From: Nocardia macrotermitis
GTDB lineage: Bacteria; Actinomycetota; Actinomycetes; Mycobacteriales; Mycobacteriaceae
Direction of reading: 5' to 3'
DNA length: 64,000 bases
Assembly (NCBI RefSeq): GCF_009604405.1
Contig: NZ_WEGK01000019.1
Span: forward strand, 1-64,000
Shown here: positions 1 through 8,356 of the stretch, piece by piece
Layout of the letters: the number at the start of each line of letters is the position of its first letter
Numbering within the stretch: the stretch's first letter is position 1
The notes under the pieces: model-generated
Seen by the model: the letters and a program-made list of their open reading frames with translations, nothing else
Databases searched by the model: none
What the model was told of the DNA's origin: nothing
Made by a program: the position numbers and the translations under genes

Positions 1-155
1 GCGACACCCCGATCCATCTACACGCCGGTGACGTCACCGACCGGAATGTGTTGTCCCCCTTGAACGGTCGCGTCGACGTCCTGGTAGCCAACCCCCCTTA
101 CATCCCCGAGGACGCCGTCCTCGACCCATTGGCGCCGGCGGGGAGGGCGAAGCCG
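1..155 (+). pseudogene. prmC: 3' fragment of prmC (release-factor glutamine methyltransferase), broken
   Basis: Reading frame 3 is open from the window edge to the TAG at 153-155. It encodes the core of a HemK/PrmC-type N5-glutamine methyltransferase, including VLVANPPYIPEDAVLDP with the diagnostic NPPY substrate/SAM motif (codons about 87-135). PrmC proteins normally continue for roughly 80-100 residues after NPPY, through a conserved YEPxxALxGGxDGL-like stretch. Here the frame stops eight codons after VLDP, and those codons are simply the reverse complement of the end of the convergent carboxypeptidase gene. The 5' part lies outside the window, so I cannot exclude that an intact prmC exists elsewhere. 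What is visible is a 3'-truncated gene, probably non-functional. Confidence 0.72.
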
Positions 156-1264
156 TAGTCGAGGAGGCGGGCGGCCTGTTCGGGTGGGCGGATGGGGAGG
201 ACGTCGGCTTTGAGCATGGTGACTACCAGGCGGTGGCCGTTGCGTTCGGCGGCGGTGACGAAGGTTTGGCGGGCGTCGTCGGTGTAGCCGGTCTTGCCGC
301 CGAGGTCGCCGGGGTAGTCGTAGAGCAGGCGGTTGTCGTTGGCGATGGGGAAACCGGGGTGGTCCTTGTCGCCGGGGATCTTCGGGTTGGCTGGGAAGCC
401 GGGGAAGTCGTATTGCTCGGTGTGCACGATGTCGGCGAACGCCGGAATCGTCATGTCGTGCCGGAAGATGGTGGCCAGATCGTAGGCCGACATGCTCATG
501 CCGGGGCCGTCCAGCCCGGACGGGGTCGCGGCCCGGGTGTCCAGGGCGTGCAGTTCCTTCGCCTTCGCATTCATCTGTGCCACAGTGCTTTCCACGCCGC
601 CCAGCTGGATGGCGATGGCGTGCGCGGCGTCGTTGCCCGAACACATCAGCAGGGCGTGGAAGATCTGGTCGTTGGTGTAGCGGCCGCCGGGGCCGATGCC
701 GACGCGGGTGCCGTCGGCGTTCGCGTCGTCCTGGGTGCCGATGACGACCTTGTTCAGCTCGAGCTGCGGTAGCGCGACCGCGGCCAGCAGCGTCTTCATT
801 GTCGAGGCGGGCCGGTAGCGGCCGTGCGGATCCTTCGCGGCCAGCACCTTGCCGGTGTCCAGATCGGCGATCGCCCAGGCCGTCGCGGAGATGTCCTTGG
901 GCACCGCGGGCGCGCCGTCGGGCAGCAGCACACCGCAGCCGCCGAGCTTGCCGCCGCCGACCGGTGTCGCGGGGACGGGCAGCGGCTTGGGCACGGTCTG
1001 TCCCGGTTCGGGCACCTCGGACTCGTCGATCGCGGGCGGCGGGGAGGTGCGGTCCGGGCAGCTGTCGGTGTTCGGCGTGCTGAACGGAACCGAGGTGCCG
1101 GTCGGCTGCGCGCTCGCCGCGCCGGACAACGCGACGTCCACGCCGGTCAGCGCGGTCGCGGCGGCGAGCCCGGCGGTCAGGGCGACGGCGAGGGCGGCGA
1201 GCGGTCGTCGGCTCGCACGCGTGGTGCTGATCCGGCCGTGCGGCCGCGGTTCTCGAGTGCGCAT
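98..1264 (-). CDS. D-alanyl-D-alanine carboxypeptidase (DacB1-like), C-terminally truncated
   Basis: Penicillin-binding-protein type carboxypeptidase that trims the terminal D-Ala of peptidoglycan stem peptides outside the membrane. The 388-residue product begins with a basic N-terminus and a hydrophobic segment (about residues 20-48), an export signal. The three catalytic motifs of the S11 family are intact: S-T-M-K in RPASTMKTLL, S-G-N in LMCSGNDAAHA, and K-T-G in GGKTGYTDDARQTF. Mycobacterial DacB1 continues well past the LLDYGF motif and ends in a membrane anchor. This one ends ALPAGANGSRTASSGM, the last ten residues being read from the antisense of a prmC fragment. The enzyme core should be complete, but the membrane anchor is lost, so it may be released. 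The start is the ATG at 1264. Position next to the sdh operon resembles the Rv3330 region. Confidence 0.85.
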   Translation of the reverse strand: MRTREPRPHGRISTTRASRRPLAALAVALTAGLAAATALTGVDVALSGAASAQPTGTSVPFSTPNTDSCPDRTSPPPAIDESEVPEPGQTVPKPLPVPATPVGGGKLGGCGVLLPDGAPAVPKDISATAWAIADLDTGKVLAAKDPHGRYRPASTMKTLLAAVALPQLELNKVVIGTQDDANADGTRVGIGPGGRYTNDQIFHALLMCSGNDAAHAIAIQLGGVESTVAQMNAKAKELHALDTRAATPSGLDGPGMSMSAYDLATIFRHDMTIPAFADIVHTEQYDFPGFPANPKIPGDKDHPGFPIANDNRLLYDYPGDLGGKTGYTDDARQTFVTAAERNGHRLVVTMLKADVLPIRPPEQAARLLDYGFALPAGANGSRTASSGM

Positions 1265-1366
1265 CGCCGTCGAGCTTATGCCGAGCCGATCCCGGTACGA
1301 CTGTGAGCCGACCCGGTATCGGGCCGCGCGGGTGGCGTACTCGGGACATCCCCGGCCGATCAGGTA

Positions 1367-1397
1367 TTGACATCGACTAGAAAATGAGAGCTACTAT
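1367..1397 (+). promoter_or_regulatory. candidate promoter of the MFS/TetR operon
   Basis: A perfect TTGACA (1367-1372) is followed after 19 bases by TACTAT (1392-1397) in an unusually A/T-rich stretch of this GC-rich window. The spacer is two bases longer than ideal, so the -10 assignment is tentative. It lies just upstream of the dyad at 1412-1427 and of the exporter start. Confidence 0.45.
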
Positions 1398-1411
1398 CAA
1401 AATAAAGCAAC

Positions 1412-1427
1412 ATCCAAACGATTGGAT
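1412..1427. promoter_or_regulatory. probable TetR operator (perfect dyad)
   Basis: ATCCAAACGATTGGAT has two perfect 6-base arms around a 4-base centre. It lies between the candidate -10 element and the ATG of the exporter at 1433, where a bound repressor would block transcription. The downstream gene at 2994 encodes a TetR protein, the obvious candidate ligand. Confidence 0.6.
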
Positions 1428-1432
1428 CTGTC

Positions 1433-3004
1433 ATGAAGGCAATGGATGTGCGCGACAGCGGCCTGGTCACCGGGTCGGCGGGGGTCGCGGCGCAGACGTC
1501 CGGCAGGACGCGCTGGCTGGCGCTGGGCGCGCTCGCGACCGCCATGCTCGCCATCGGTCTGGACACCACGGTGCTGGTGGTGGCGCTGCCCACCATCTCG
1601 GTGGATCTGCACGCCGGAACCTCCGCGTTGCAGTGGTTCACCACGGCGTACACGCTCGTGCTCGCCGCGCTCATGATGCCCGCGGGCGCACTCGGAGATC
1701 GCTACGGCCGCAAGCGATTCCTGCTCGCGGCGCTGGTGCTGTTCGGCGCGGCCTCGCTGTGGTGCGCGCTGGCGGCCTCGTCCGGTGAGCTGATCGCCGC
1801 GCGGGCGCTGCTGGGGCTGGCCGCCGCCGCGATGATGCCGCTGTCGATGTCGGTACTCCCGACCCTGTTCCCCGAGAAGGCCGATCTGCAACGGGCACTG
1901 ACGGTTTGGGTCACCTCCACCGCGATCGGCATGCCGCTGGGGCCGATCGTCGGCGGTTGGTTGCTCCAGCACTTCTGGTGGGGCTCGGTCTTCCTGATCA
2001 ACGTTCCGATGGTGCTGATCGGCCTGATCGCGGTGGCGCTACTGGTCCCGGAGTCGCGCAGCGAGCAGATCTTCCGCATCGATCTGCCCGGTGTCGCGCT
2101 GTCCGCCGCCGGAATGCTCGGTCTCACTTACGGTTTCATCCGCCTGGGCGGCCAGGGCTGGGGTGACACGCTGGGCTGGAGTGCGGTCGCCGCCGGTGTG
2201 GCGCTGCTGGGGCTGTTCATCGGATGGCAGCGTCGCACCCGGCATCCGCTGGTCGATGTCGGACTCTTCCGGATCGACGGATTTCGCTGGAGCACAATAT
2301 ATTCCATCGTCATCAACTTCGCGATGTTCGGCCTGTTCTTCACCGTGCCGCAGTACTTCCAGGCGGTGCTCGGCGTCGATTCGCTCGGCAGCGGATTGCG
2401 GCTGCTGCCCCTGATCGGCGGCCTGCTGATCGGTACCCGGCTGGTGGACCGACTGCTGCCCCGGGCCGGTCTGCGCGTGGTGCTGGTCGCCGGATTCCTT
2501 TTGCTGGCAGGCGGTTTGGTGATCGGCGCGCTCACCACGGTGGGCAGCGGATACGCGTACACCGCGCTGTGGATCACGCTGCTGGGGGCCGGTATGGGCT
2601 TCGTGATGCCCGCCGCGATGGGAATGGCGATGGGCGAGTTGGACGCCGAACGCTCCGGTTCGGGTTCCGCGCTGATCCAGGCGTTGCGGCAGGCCGGTGG
2701 CGCCATCGGCGTCGCGGTGCTGGGTACCGTGCTGGCCACTCGATACCGCGCGCAACTGGGCGGTTACGACCACGCGCCGATCTCCGACGGCGTCAGCGGG
2801 GGAGTCGCGGTCGCGCACCGGCTCGGCGACGGCGTGATGCTCGCGAAGGTGCAGACCGCGTTCGTCGGCGGTATGGGCGCGATGCTGTGGGTGTGCGCGG
2901 GACTCTGCCTGGTCGCGGCCGTCCTCGCGGGTATTCGCACCCGTAGCCGGGCATCGTCCACGCGGACCGCGGACGATGCGGGAGAATCGCTGCATGTCGG
3001 CTGA
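1433..3004 (+). CDS. MFS drug:H+ antiporter, DHA2 (EmrB/QacA) family
   Basis: Inner-membrane exporter of 523 residues with many hydrophobic segments, consistent with the 14-helix DHA2 plan. Motif A is seen as GDRYGRKRFL after the second helix (about residues 82-92). The D-T-T in the first helix (AIGLDTTVLVVALPTI) and the motif C-like GMPLGPIVGG in helix 5 are typical of drug antiporters. The substrate cannot be read from sequence. It overlaps the downstream tetR gene by 11 bases, so the pair is translationally coupled and is probably controlled by that repressor through the dyad at 1412-1427. ATG 1433 is used; a second ATG at 1442 is also possible, and neither has a strong ribosome-binding site. 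Confidence 0.88.
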   Translation: MKAMDVRDSGLVTGSAGVAAQTSGRTRWLALGALATAMLAIGLDTTVLVVALPTISVDLHAGTSALQWFTTAYTLVLAALMMPAGALGDRYGRKRFLLAALVLFGAASLWCALAASSGELIAARALLGLAAAAMMPLSMSVLPTLFPEKADLQRALTVWVTSTAIGMPLGPIVGGWLLQHFWWGSVFLINVPMVLIGLIAVALLVPESRSEQIFRIDLPGVALSAAGMLGLTYGFIRLGGQGWGDTLGWSAVAAGVALLGLFIGWQRRTRHPLVDVGLFRIDGFRWSTIYSIVINFAMFGLFFTVPQYFQAVLGVDSLGSGLRLLPLIGGLLIGTRLVDRLLPRAGLRVVLVAGFLLLAGGLVIGALTTVGSGYAYTALWITLLGAGMGFVMPAAMGMAMGELDAERSGSGSALIQALRQAGGAIGVAVLGTVLATRYRAQLGGYDHAPISDGVSGGVAVAHRLGDGVMLAKVQTAFVGGMGAMLWVCAGLCLVAAVLAGIRTRSRASSTRTADDAGESLHVG

Positions 3005-3623
3005 TTCGAAGGCACCGCCAGCGCAGGCCCATACCGGGGTCGCCATACCCCGGATGGGCCTGCGCGAGCGCAAGAAGGAACGCACCCGGCGCACCATCCG
3101 GACCGAGGCCATGCGATTGTTCCTGCAGCAGGGCTACGCCGAGACGACCGTCGAGCAGATCGCGGCGGCCGCGGACGTCTCACCCAGTACGTTCTTTCGC
3201 TACTTCCCGTCCAAGGAACAGGTCGCCATCGCCGACGATCTGGATCCGGTGATGATCCGGGCCGTCGAGGCGCAGCCCGCGGATCTGTCGCCGCTGCGCG
3301 CGTTCGTGCGCGCCACCGTCGAGGTCTTCGATTCGCTCGAGCCGGACGATCTGGAATTCGAGCAGCAGCGGATGAAACTGATCTACACCGTGCCGGAGCT
3401 GGCCAGCGTCATCGCCCGCGAGACCGAGCGCAATGTGCGCATGGTGGCGCAGCTGATCGCCGACCGCACCGGACGTGCGGCGGACGAACTGGAGGTCCGC
3501 GCCTTCGCGGGCGCGTTGATCGGCGCGATGAGCACCACGTTCGACGCCACCTCCGGGATCGGGCTGGATATGGAGAAGATCAAGCAGGTCGCCGACTTCC
3601 TGGAGTCGGGGATGCGGTTGTAG
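2994..3623 (+). CDS. TetR-family transcriptional repressor
   Basis: DNA-binding regulator of 209 residues. The N-terminal helix-turn-helix domain (about residues 20-75) reads RERKKERTRRTIRTEAMRLF, then a recognition segment with TTVEQIAAAADVSPSTFFRYF, the typical TetR signature. The C-terminal ligand and dimer domain is variable, so the inducer is unknown. ATG 2994 is chosen over an in-frame ATG at 2976 because GGGAGA lies eight bases upstream and the start overlaps the exporter stop. As the last gene of the exporter operon it probably autoregulates. Its 3' end overlaps the convergent phenylalanine hydroxylase gene by 44 bases. Confidence 0.9.
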   Translation: MSADSKAPPAQAHTGVAIPRMGLRERKKERTRRTIRTEAMRLFLQQGYAETTVEQIAAAADVSPSTFFRYFPSKEQVAIADDLDPVMIRAVEAQPADLSPLRAFVRATVEVFDSLEPDDLEFEQQRMKLIYTVPELASVIARETERNVRMVAQLIADRTGRAADELEVRAFAGALIGAMSTTFDATSGIGLDMEKIKQVADFLESGMRL

Positions 3624-4488
3624 CGGCGACGACGTCGTCGGTCGCCGTGGCGAAGAAGCCGCCCACCACCTCCTCGATCTCGGAAATCGAAGCTGCGCAA
3701 TACAATACGGGCTGATAATGGGTGATGTCGTAGACCGCCGTGCCCATCTCCCGCACGTCCAGCGGCCGCAGCCGCGCGCCGCGGAACTCCTCGATCTCAC
3801 CGTACGAGGACAGCAGACCCGCACCGTAACAACGGATCTCGCCGCGCTCGCGGACCACCCCGAACTCCATCGAGAACCAGAACACATCCGCCAGGAACTT
3901 CAGTGCCGCATCGGTTTCCAGCCGCGCCACCGCCGCACCGACCTCGGCGTAGATCGCGGCGAACCGCGGACTGGCCAATTGATTGGCGTGGCCGATGATC
4001 TCGTGGATCGCATCGGGTTCGGGCGTGTACAGCGGGGCCGAATGATGCCGAATGTACTGGGTGGAGTGGAAGATCCGGTCCGCGAAGGAGCCGAAGAACT
4101 CTCGCAGCGGCACCAGCCCCGCCGCGGGCACATAGCGAAATCCGCTGAGCGGCACCAGTTGTGCGGACACCTCGTCGAGTTGCGGGATGTGATCGTGTGC
4201 CAGCCCCAGCCGCCGCGCACCCGCCAGCACCTCCGCCGACGCGTACCGCTCGTGCTTACGCGACAGCTCCGCCGCCGCGATCCGCCACACCCGCTGCTCG
4301 TCCTCGGTGTACTCGATCCGCGGCGTCGCCTCACCCGGCCGGTAGGCCAGCGCCCGCGCGGCAATCGCATTGCGCCGCTCCCGATAGCCGGAATCGTGCA
4401 CGCCGGGATGCTCCTCGCTCAGGTGCACCGTCACATCCCCGTCGGTCCCCGTGGTCACCGGCGAGTACAGCTGCGCTTCGCTGAACAT
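3580..4488 (-). CDS. phhA: phenylalanine 4-monooxygenase (pterin-dependent)
   Basis: Cytosolic non-haem iron hydroxylase converting phenylalanine to tyrosine with tetrahydropterin and oxygen. The 302-residue product matches the single-domain bacterial form. The iron ligands are visible: two His in DAIHEIIGHANQLASPRF and the Glu in FWFSMEFGVV. The C-terminal EEFRGARLRPLDVREM and YDITHYQPVLY segments are also family-typical. The ATG at 4488 is preferred; an upstream TTG at 4500 is in frame but starts only four codons earlier. No pterin-carbinolamine dehydratase (phhB) is adjacent, so cofactor recycling must be encoded elsewhere. The last 44 bases overlap the convergent tetR gene, and the C-terminal tail there is unlikely to be conserved. 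Confidence 0.92.
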   Translation of the reverse strand: MFSEAQLYSPVTTGTDGDVTVHLSEEHPGVHDSGYRERRNAIAARALAYRPGEATPRIEYTEDEQRVWRIAAAELSRKHERYASAEVLAGARRLGLAHDHIPQLDEVSAQLVPLSGFRYVPAAGLVPLREFFGSFADRIFHSTQYIRHHSAPLYTPEPDAIHEIIGHANQLASPRFAAIYAEVGAAVARLETDAALKFLADVFWFSMEFGVVRERGEIRCYGAGLLSSYGEIEEFRGARLRPLDVREMGTAVYDITHYQPVLYCAASISEIEEVVGGFFATATDDVVAATTASPTPGSRRPA

Positions 4489-4791
4489 GCCTCGATGCAA
4501 TCACTACTACGCTCATCCGACAACAAAAGGACGATAACCTTGACAAATTGACTAGTTGATTCGATGTCGGTCCATGCTCGAGGCCAGCAGAAGAAGTCAT
4601 TTGTCCTGTCGTTCATCGGCGTACTCACGGTCGGCGAACTCCGTTCGAGTCCTGGCCGTCGTCGAGGAGCATCTCCCCGAGCAACACACTGCCGACCGCC
4701 CGCGCCGACCATCGCTGGAACTCGACCAGCCGGGCCGCACCCACTGCGGCTGCCGCATCGCCCGTGTGGTTGCCCGGAGGTGCGGACACGA
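4489..4791. other. intergenic region upstream of phhA
   Basis: About 300 bases between phhA and the sdh terminator. The part at 4515-4565 is A/T-rich with three closely spaced TTGA repeats (TTGACAAATTGACTAGTTGA), a plausible phhA control region. The rest, 4565-4790, holds a 60-codon minus-strand frame (4625-4807) that starts inside the terminator hairpin and resembles no family I know. I do not call it a gene. Confidence 0.4.
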
Positions 4792-4829
4792 CGAAGGCCG
4801 CCCACATCGGATGATGTGAACGGCCTTCG
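4792..4829 (-). terminator. hairpin terminator of the sdhCDAB operon
   Basis: The 9-base arms CGAAGGCCG (4792-4800) and CGGCCTTCG (4821-4829) are perfectly complementary, with an inner ACATC/GATGT pairing (4804-4808, 4813-4817). The hairpin lies about 45 bases past the sdhB stop. No T-run follows, which is common for actinobacterial terminators. Confidence 0.7.
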
Positions 4830-4872
4830 GGGCCTTACCTTTTCGATCTCCCGGGCGACCCCGGAACGAGAC

Positions 4873-5646
4873 CTACCGCGCGAACAGCAGGGCCCGCTTG
4901 ACCTCCTGGATGGCCTTGGTGACCTCGATGCCGCGGGGGCAGGCGTCGGTGCAGTTGAACGTGGTGCGGCAGCGCCACACGCCCTCGACGTCGTTGAGGA
5001 TGTCGAGGCGTTCGCGGGCGCCCTCGTCGCGGCTGTCGAAGATGAAGCGGTGCGCGTTCACGATCGCGGCCGGGCCGAAGTAGCTGCCGTCGTTCCAGTA
5101 CACCGGGCACGAGGTGGTGCAGCAGGCGCACAGGATGCACTTGGTGGTGTCGTCGAAACGGTGGCGGTCGGTCTGCGACTGGATGCGCTCGCGGGTGGGC
5201 TCGTTACCCGAGGTGATCAGGTACGGCTTCACCGCGCGGAACGCGTCGAAGAACGGCTCCATGTTCACCACGAGGTCCTTCTCCACGGGCAGGCCGCGGA
5301 TCGGCTCGACGGTGACCGTCAATGCCTTGTCGCCCTTGGGCAGCATGTCCTTCATCAGGATCTTGCAGGCCAGCCGGTTGACGCCGTTGATGCGCATGGC
5401 GTCCGAACCGCACACGCCGTGGGCGCACGAGCGCCGGAAGGTGAGCGTGCCGTCCAGGTACGACTTGATGTAGATCAGGACGTTCAGGAACCGGTCGGTC
5501 GGCAGCACGGGCACCTGGAACGAATCCCAGTGCGCGCCCTGCTCGTCCTCCGGGTTGAACCGCGCCACCTTGACGGTGATCATGGTCGACCCGTCCGGAA
5601 CGGGTGCCGGTTTCCGTCCTGCGGGAGCTTCGGCTACAGCAGTCAT
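4873..5646 (-). CDS. sdhB: succinate dehydrogenase iron-sulfur subunit
   Basis: Electron-transfer subunit of complex II, passing electrons from SdhA flavin to membrane quinone. The 257 residues show an N-terminal [2Fe-2S] ferredoxin domain with SCAHGVCGSDAMRING and a C-terminal domain with CILCACCTTSCPVYW and CRTTFNCTDACPRGIEV, which carry the remaining iron-sulfur cysteines. The last gene of sdhCDAB: its ATG (5646) shares one base with the sdhA stop (TGATG), a coupled-translation arrangement. The C-terminus AIQEVKRALLFAR is followed by the terminator hairpin. Confidence 0.96.
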   Translation of the reverse strand: MTAVAEAPAGRKPAPVPDGSTMITVKVARFNPEDEQGAHWDSFQVPVLPTDRFLNVLIYIKSYLDGTLTFRRSCAHGVCGSDAMRINGVNRLACKILMKDMLPKGDKALTVTVEPIRGLPVEKDLVVNMEPFFDAFRAVKPYLITSGNEPTRERIQSQTDRHRFDDTTKCILCACCTTSCPVYWNDGSYFGPAAIVNAHRFIFDSRDEGARERLDILNDVEGVWRCRTTFNCTDACPRGIEVTKAIQEVKRALLFAR

Positions 5647-7427
5647 CAGTACTTACGCTCCATCGGCTCGTAACGGGTCTGCACGACCGGCTTGAAGTCC
5701 AGCGTGATGTCGGCGATCAGCTCCGCCGGCGCGCCGGGCTCGACCTGCTTGTACGCCATGGTGTGGCGCATGAAGTTGGTGTCGTCACGGTTGGGGTAGT
5801 CCTCGCGGGCGTGGCCGCCGCGCGACTCCTTGCGGTTCAGCGCGCCCACCACGGTGACCTCGGCCAGTTCCAGCAGGAAGCCGAGTTCGACGGCCTCGAG
5901 CAGATCGCTGTTGTAGCGCTTGCCCTTGTCCTGCACCGTGATTCGCTGGTAGCGCTCCTTGAATCCGTGGATGTCGGTGAGCACCTTCTTCAACGTGTCC
6001 TCGGTGCGGAACACACCGGCGTTGGCGTCCATGGTCGCCTGCAACTCGGTGCGGATGTCCGCGACGCGCTCGTCGCCGTGCTCCGAGAGCAGGTTGGCCA
6101 GCCAGTTCTCCACCATCGTCGCGGGGTTCTCCGGCAGTTCCACGAAGTCGTGGCGCTGCGCGTACTCCGCGGCGGCGATACCCGAGCGACGCCCGAACAC
6201 GTTGATGTCCAGCAGCGAGTTGGTGCCCAGGCGGTTCGAGCCGTGCACCGAGACGCACGCGCACTCACCGGCGGCGTACAGGCCCGGCACCACGTCGGTG
6301 TTGTTGCGCAGCACCTCACCGCGGATCCGGGTGGGGATGCCGCCCATCACGTAGTGGCAGGTCGGCATGACCGGCACCGGCTCCTTGACCGGGTCGACGC
6401 CCAGGTAGGTGCGGGAGAACTCGGTGATGTCGGGCAGCTTCTCCTCGAGCACGTCCTCGCCGAGGTGGGTCACGTCGATGAAGACGTAATCCTTGTTCGG
6501 ACCGCCGCCGCGCCCCTCGGCCACCTCGAGCACCATCGACCGGGCGACGATGTCGCGGGGCGCGAGGTCCTTGATGGTCGGGGCGTAACGCTCCATGAAC
6601 CGTTCACCCGACGCGTTGCGCAGGATGCCGCCCTCACCGCGGACCGCCTCGGAGATGAGGATGCCCAGACCGGCCAGCCCTGTCGGGTGGAACTGGTGGA
6701 ATTCCATGTCCTCCAAGGGAAGTCCCTTGCGGAACACGATCGCCATACCGTCGCCGGTCAGCGTGTGCGCGTTGGAGGTGGTCTTGTACATGCGGCCCGA
6801 ACCACCCGTGGCGAAGATGATCGCCTTGGCGTGGAACACGTGCAGTCGGCCGGTGGCCAGCTCGTAGGCCACGACGCCGGTCGCGACCGGGCCGCGGTCG
6901 GTGTCGGTGAGCAGCAGGTCCAGCACGTAGAACTCGTTGTAGAACTCGACGTCGTGCTTGACGCAGTTCTGGTACAGCGTCTGCAGGATCATGTGGCCGG
7001 TGCGGTCGGCGGCGTAGCACGCGCGACGCACCGGAGCCTTGCCGTGATCGCGGGTGTGCCCGCCGAAGCGACGCTGGTCGATCCGGCCCTCGGGGGTCCG
7101 GTTGAACGGCAGGCCCATCTTCTCCAGGTCCAGCACCGCGTCGATGGCCTCCTTGGCCATGATCTCCGCGGCGTCCTGGTCGACCAGGTAGTCACCACCC
7201 TTGACGGTGTCGAAGGTGTGCCACTCCCAGTTGTCTTCCTCCACGTTCGCCAGCGCGGCGCACATGCCGCCCTGGGCCGCGCCGGTGTGGCTGCGGGTGG
7301 GGTAGAGCTTGGTCAGCACGGCGGTGCGGACTCGGGGCCCGGCCTCGATCGCCGCACGCATCCCCGCGCCACCGGCACCGACGATCACCACGTCGTAGCG
7401 GTGTTCCTCAATCGGATTCTCGGTCAT
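5646..7427 (-). CDS. sdhA: succinate dehydrogenase flavoprotein subunit
   Basis: Catalytic subunit of complex II oxidising succinate to fumarate in the TCA cycle; 593 residues, the usual length. The FAD-binding start is DVVIVGAGGAGMRAAIEAG. The histidine that binds FAD covalently lies in RSHTGAAQGGM. Capping-domain residues (GHTRDHGKAPVRR) and the late HGSNRLGTNSLLD segment are all present. It follows sdhD after 91 bases and is coupled to sdhB. The long open frame on the opposite strand (5604-7526) is a shadow caused by high third-position GC. Confidence 0.97.
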   Translation of the reverse strand: MTENPIEEHRYDVVIVGAGGAGMRAAIEAGPRVRTAVLTKLYPTRSHTGAAQGGMCAALANVEEDNWEWHTFDTVKGGDYLVDQDAAEIMAKEAIDAVLDLEKMGLPFNRTPEGRIDQRRFGGHTRDHGKAPVRRACYAADRTGHMILQTLYQNCVKHDVEFYNEFYVLDLLLTDTDRGPVATGVVAYELATGRLHVFHAKAIIFATGGSGRMYKTTSNAHTLTGDGMAIVFRKGLPLEDMEFHQFHPTGLAGLGILISEAVRGEGGILRNASGERFMERYAPTIKDLAPRDIVARSMVLEVAEGRGGGPNKDYVFIDVTHLGEDVLEEKLPDITEFSRTYLGVDPVKEPVPVMPTCHYVMGGIPTRIRGEVLRNNTDVVPGLYAAGECACVSVHGSNRLGTNSLLDINVFGRRSGIAAAEYAQRHDFVELPENPATMVENWLANLLSEHGDERVADIRTELQATMDANAGVFRTEDTLKKVLTDIHGFKERYQRITVQDKGKRYNSDLLEAVELGFLLELAEVTVVGALNRKESRGGHAREDYPNRDDTNFMRHTMAYKQVEPGAPAELIADITLDFKPVVQTRYEPMERKY

Positions 7428-7518
7428 ACTGTTCCTTTTCTTCGCATGATCGGGCGGCCTCCGTGGTTACGCACGCTGCCGCCTCCAGCCGTTGACCGCT
7501 CATGCGGGGGTGGCGTTC

Positions 7519-7950
7519 CTAACTGATGTTGGGGTCGAAGGTGAAGATGACGTAGGTGCCCACGCCCATGATCAGGATCATGGCGACCACCAGCAGCGTC
7601 TTGAGCCAGAACCGGGTGGAGTCCTTGCGCGAGTAGTCGTCGATGACGGTGCGCAGGCCGTTGCCGCCGTGCAGCTGGGCCAGCCAGAGCATGGTCAGGT
7701 CCCAGATCTGCCAGAACGGGCTGGCCCAGCGACCGGCCACGAAGGCGAAGTTGAGGCGTTTCACGCCGCCGTCGAGCATCAGCATGATCGTCATGTGGCC
7801 CAGGACCAGCACGATCAGCAGGATGCCGGAGAAGCGCATGAACAGCCACGCGTACTTCTCGAAGTTGTTGCCCGAGGCGCGGCGCGGGGTGCGCGGCGAG
7901 TCCAGGCTGGCGGGGCGGTCGTAGGACTTACCGAGGACAGGTGCAGTCAT
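7519..7950 (-). CDS. sdhD: succinate dehydrogenase hydrophobic membrane anchor subunit
   Basis: Membrane anchor of complex II, 143 residues with three predicted helices: ILLIVLVLGHMTIMLML (the His is a likely haem b ligand), a second around LTMLWLAQLHGG, and KTLLVVAMILIMGVGTYVIF near the C-terminus. Together with SdhC it forms the quinone site. Its ATG is separated from the sdhC stop by a single base. Confidence 0.92.
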   Translation of the reverse strand: MTAPVLGKSYDRPASLDSPRTPRRASGNNFEKYAWLFMRFSGILLIVLVLGHMTIMLMLDGGVKRLNFAFVAGRWASPFWQIWDLTMLWLAQLHGGNGLRTVIDDYSRKDSTRFWLKTLLVVAMILIMGVGTYVIFTFDPNIS

Positions 7951-7951
7951 C

Positions 7952-8356
7952 TCAGAGCTCCGTCGTGATCATGTAGAACAGCTGGCGTCCTACGCCCATA
8001 CCGGCGACGATCACCCAGATCGCGAGCACGATCCAGAGCATCAGCCGCTGGTACTTGGGGCCCTTGGACCAGAAGTCGACCAGGATGACCCGGACGCCGT
8101 TGAGTGCGTGGAACAGCACGCACACGACCAGGCCCATCTCCATCAGTGCGACGAGCGGGTTCTTGTAGGTCTCGATCGCCCGGTTGTAGGTGTCCGGGCT
8201 GACCCGCACCAGAGCGGTGTCGAGCACGTGGACGAAGAGGAAGAAGAAGATCGTCACACCGGTGATCCGGTGCAGCGCCCAGGACCACATGCCAGGGTCG
8301 CCGCGGTACAGGGTCTTCCGCTTCGGCTGAGCCGGAGCTTCCAGCGTGGTGGTCAT
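7952..8356 (-). CDS. sdhC: succinate dehydrogenase cytochrome b556 subunit
   Basis: First gene of the sdh operon: a 134-residue membrane subunit that helps bind haem and quinone. Three helices are visible: HRITGVTIFFFLFVHVLDTA, LVALMEMGLVVCVLFHALNG and LMLWIVLAIWVIVAGMGVG. The first carries the conserved HRxTG motif, the second a conserved His. ATG 8356 (MTTTLEAPAQ) is chosen because GGAGG lies 12 bases upstream; an earlier in-frame ATG at 8443 would add a basic, non-conserved leader. It is transcribed divergently from cdd, with 335 bases between the two starts. Confidence 0.93.
   Translation of the reverse strand: MTTTLEAPAQPKRKTLYRGDPGMWSWALHRITGVTIFFFLFVHVLDTALVRVSPDTYNRAIETYKNPLVALMEMGLVVCVLFHALNGVRVILVDFWSKGPKYQRLMLWIVLAIWVIVAGMGVGRQLFYMITTEL

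Noticed and set aside
18..1373. Long 451-codon frame antisense/alternate to the carboxypeptidase gene
   Set aside because: Arg/Pro/His-rich shadow of the real gene in another frame; no family motif.
4625..4807. 60-codon minus-strand frame between sdhB terminator and phhA
   Set aside because: Starts within the terminator hairpin, has no ribosome-binding site and no recognisable homologue.
5604..7526. 640-codon plus-strand frame over sdhA
   Set aside because: Val/Gly/His/Arg-rich composition typical of an antisense shadow in GC-rich DNA; sdhA on the other strand is certain.
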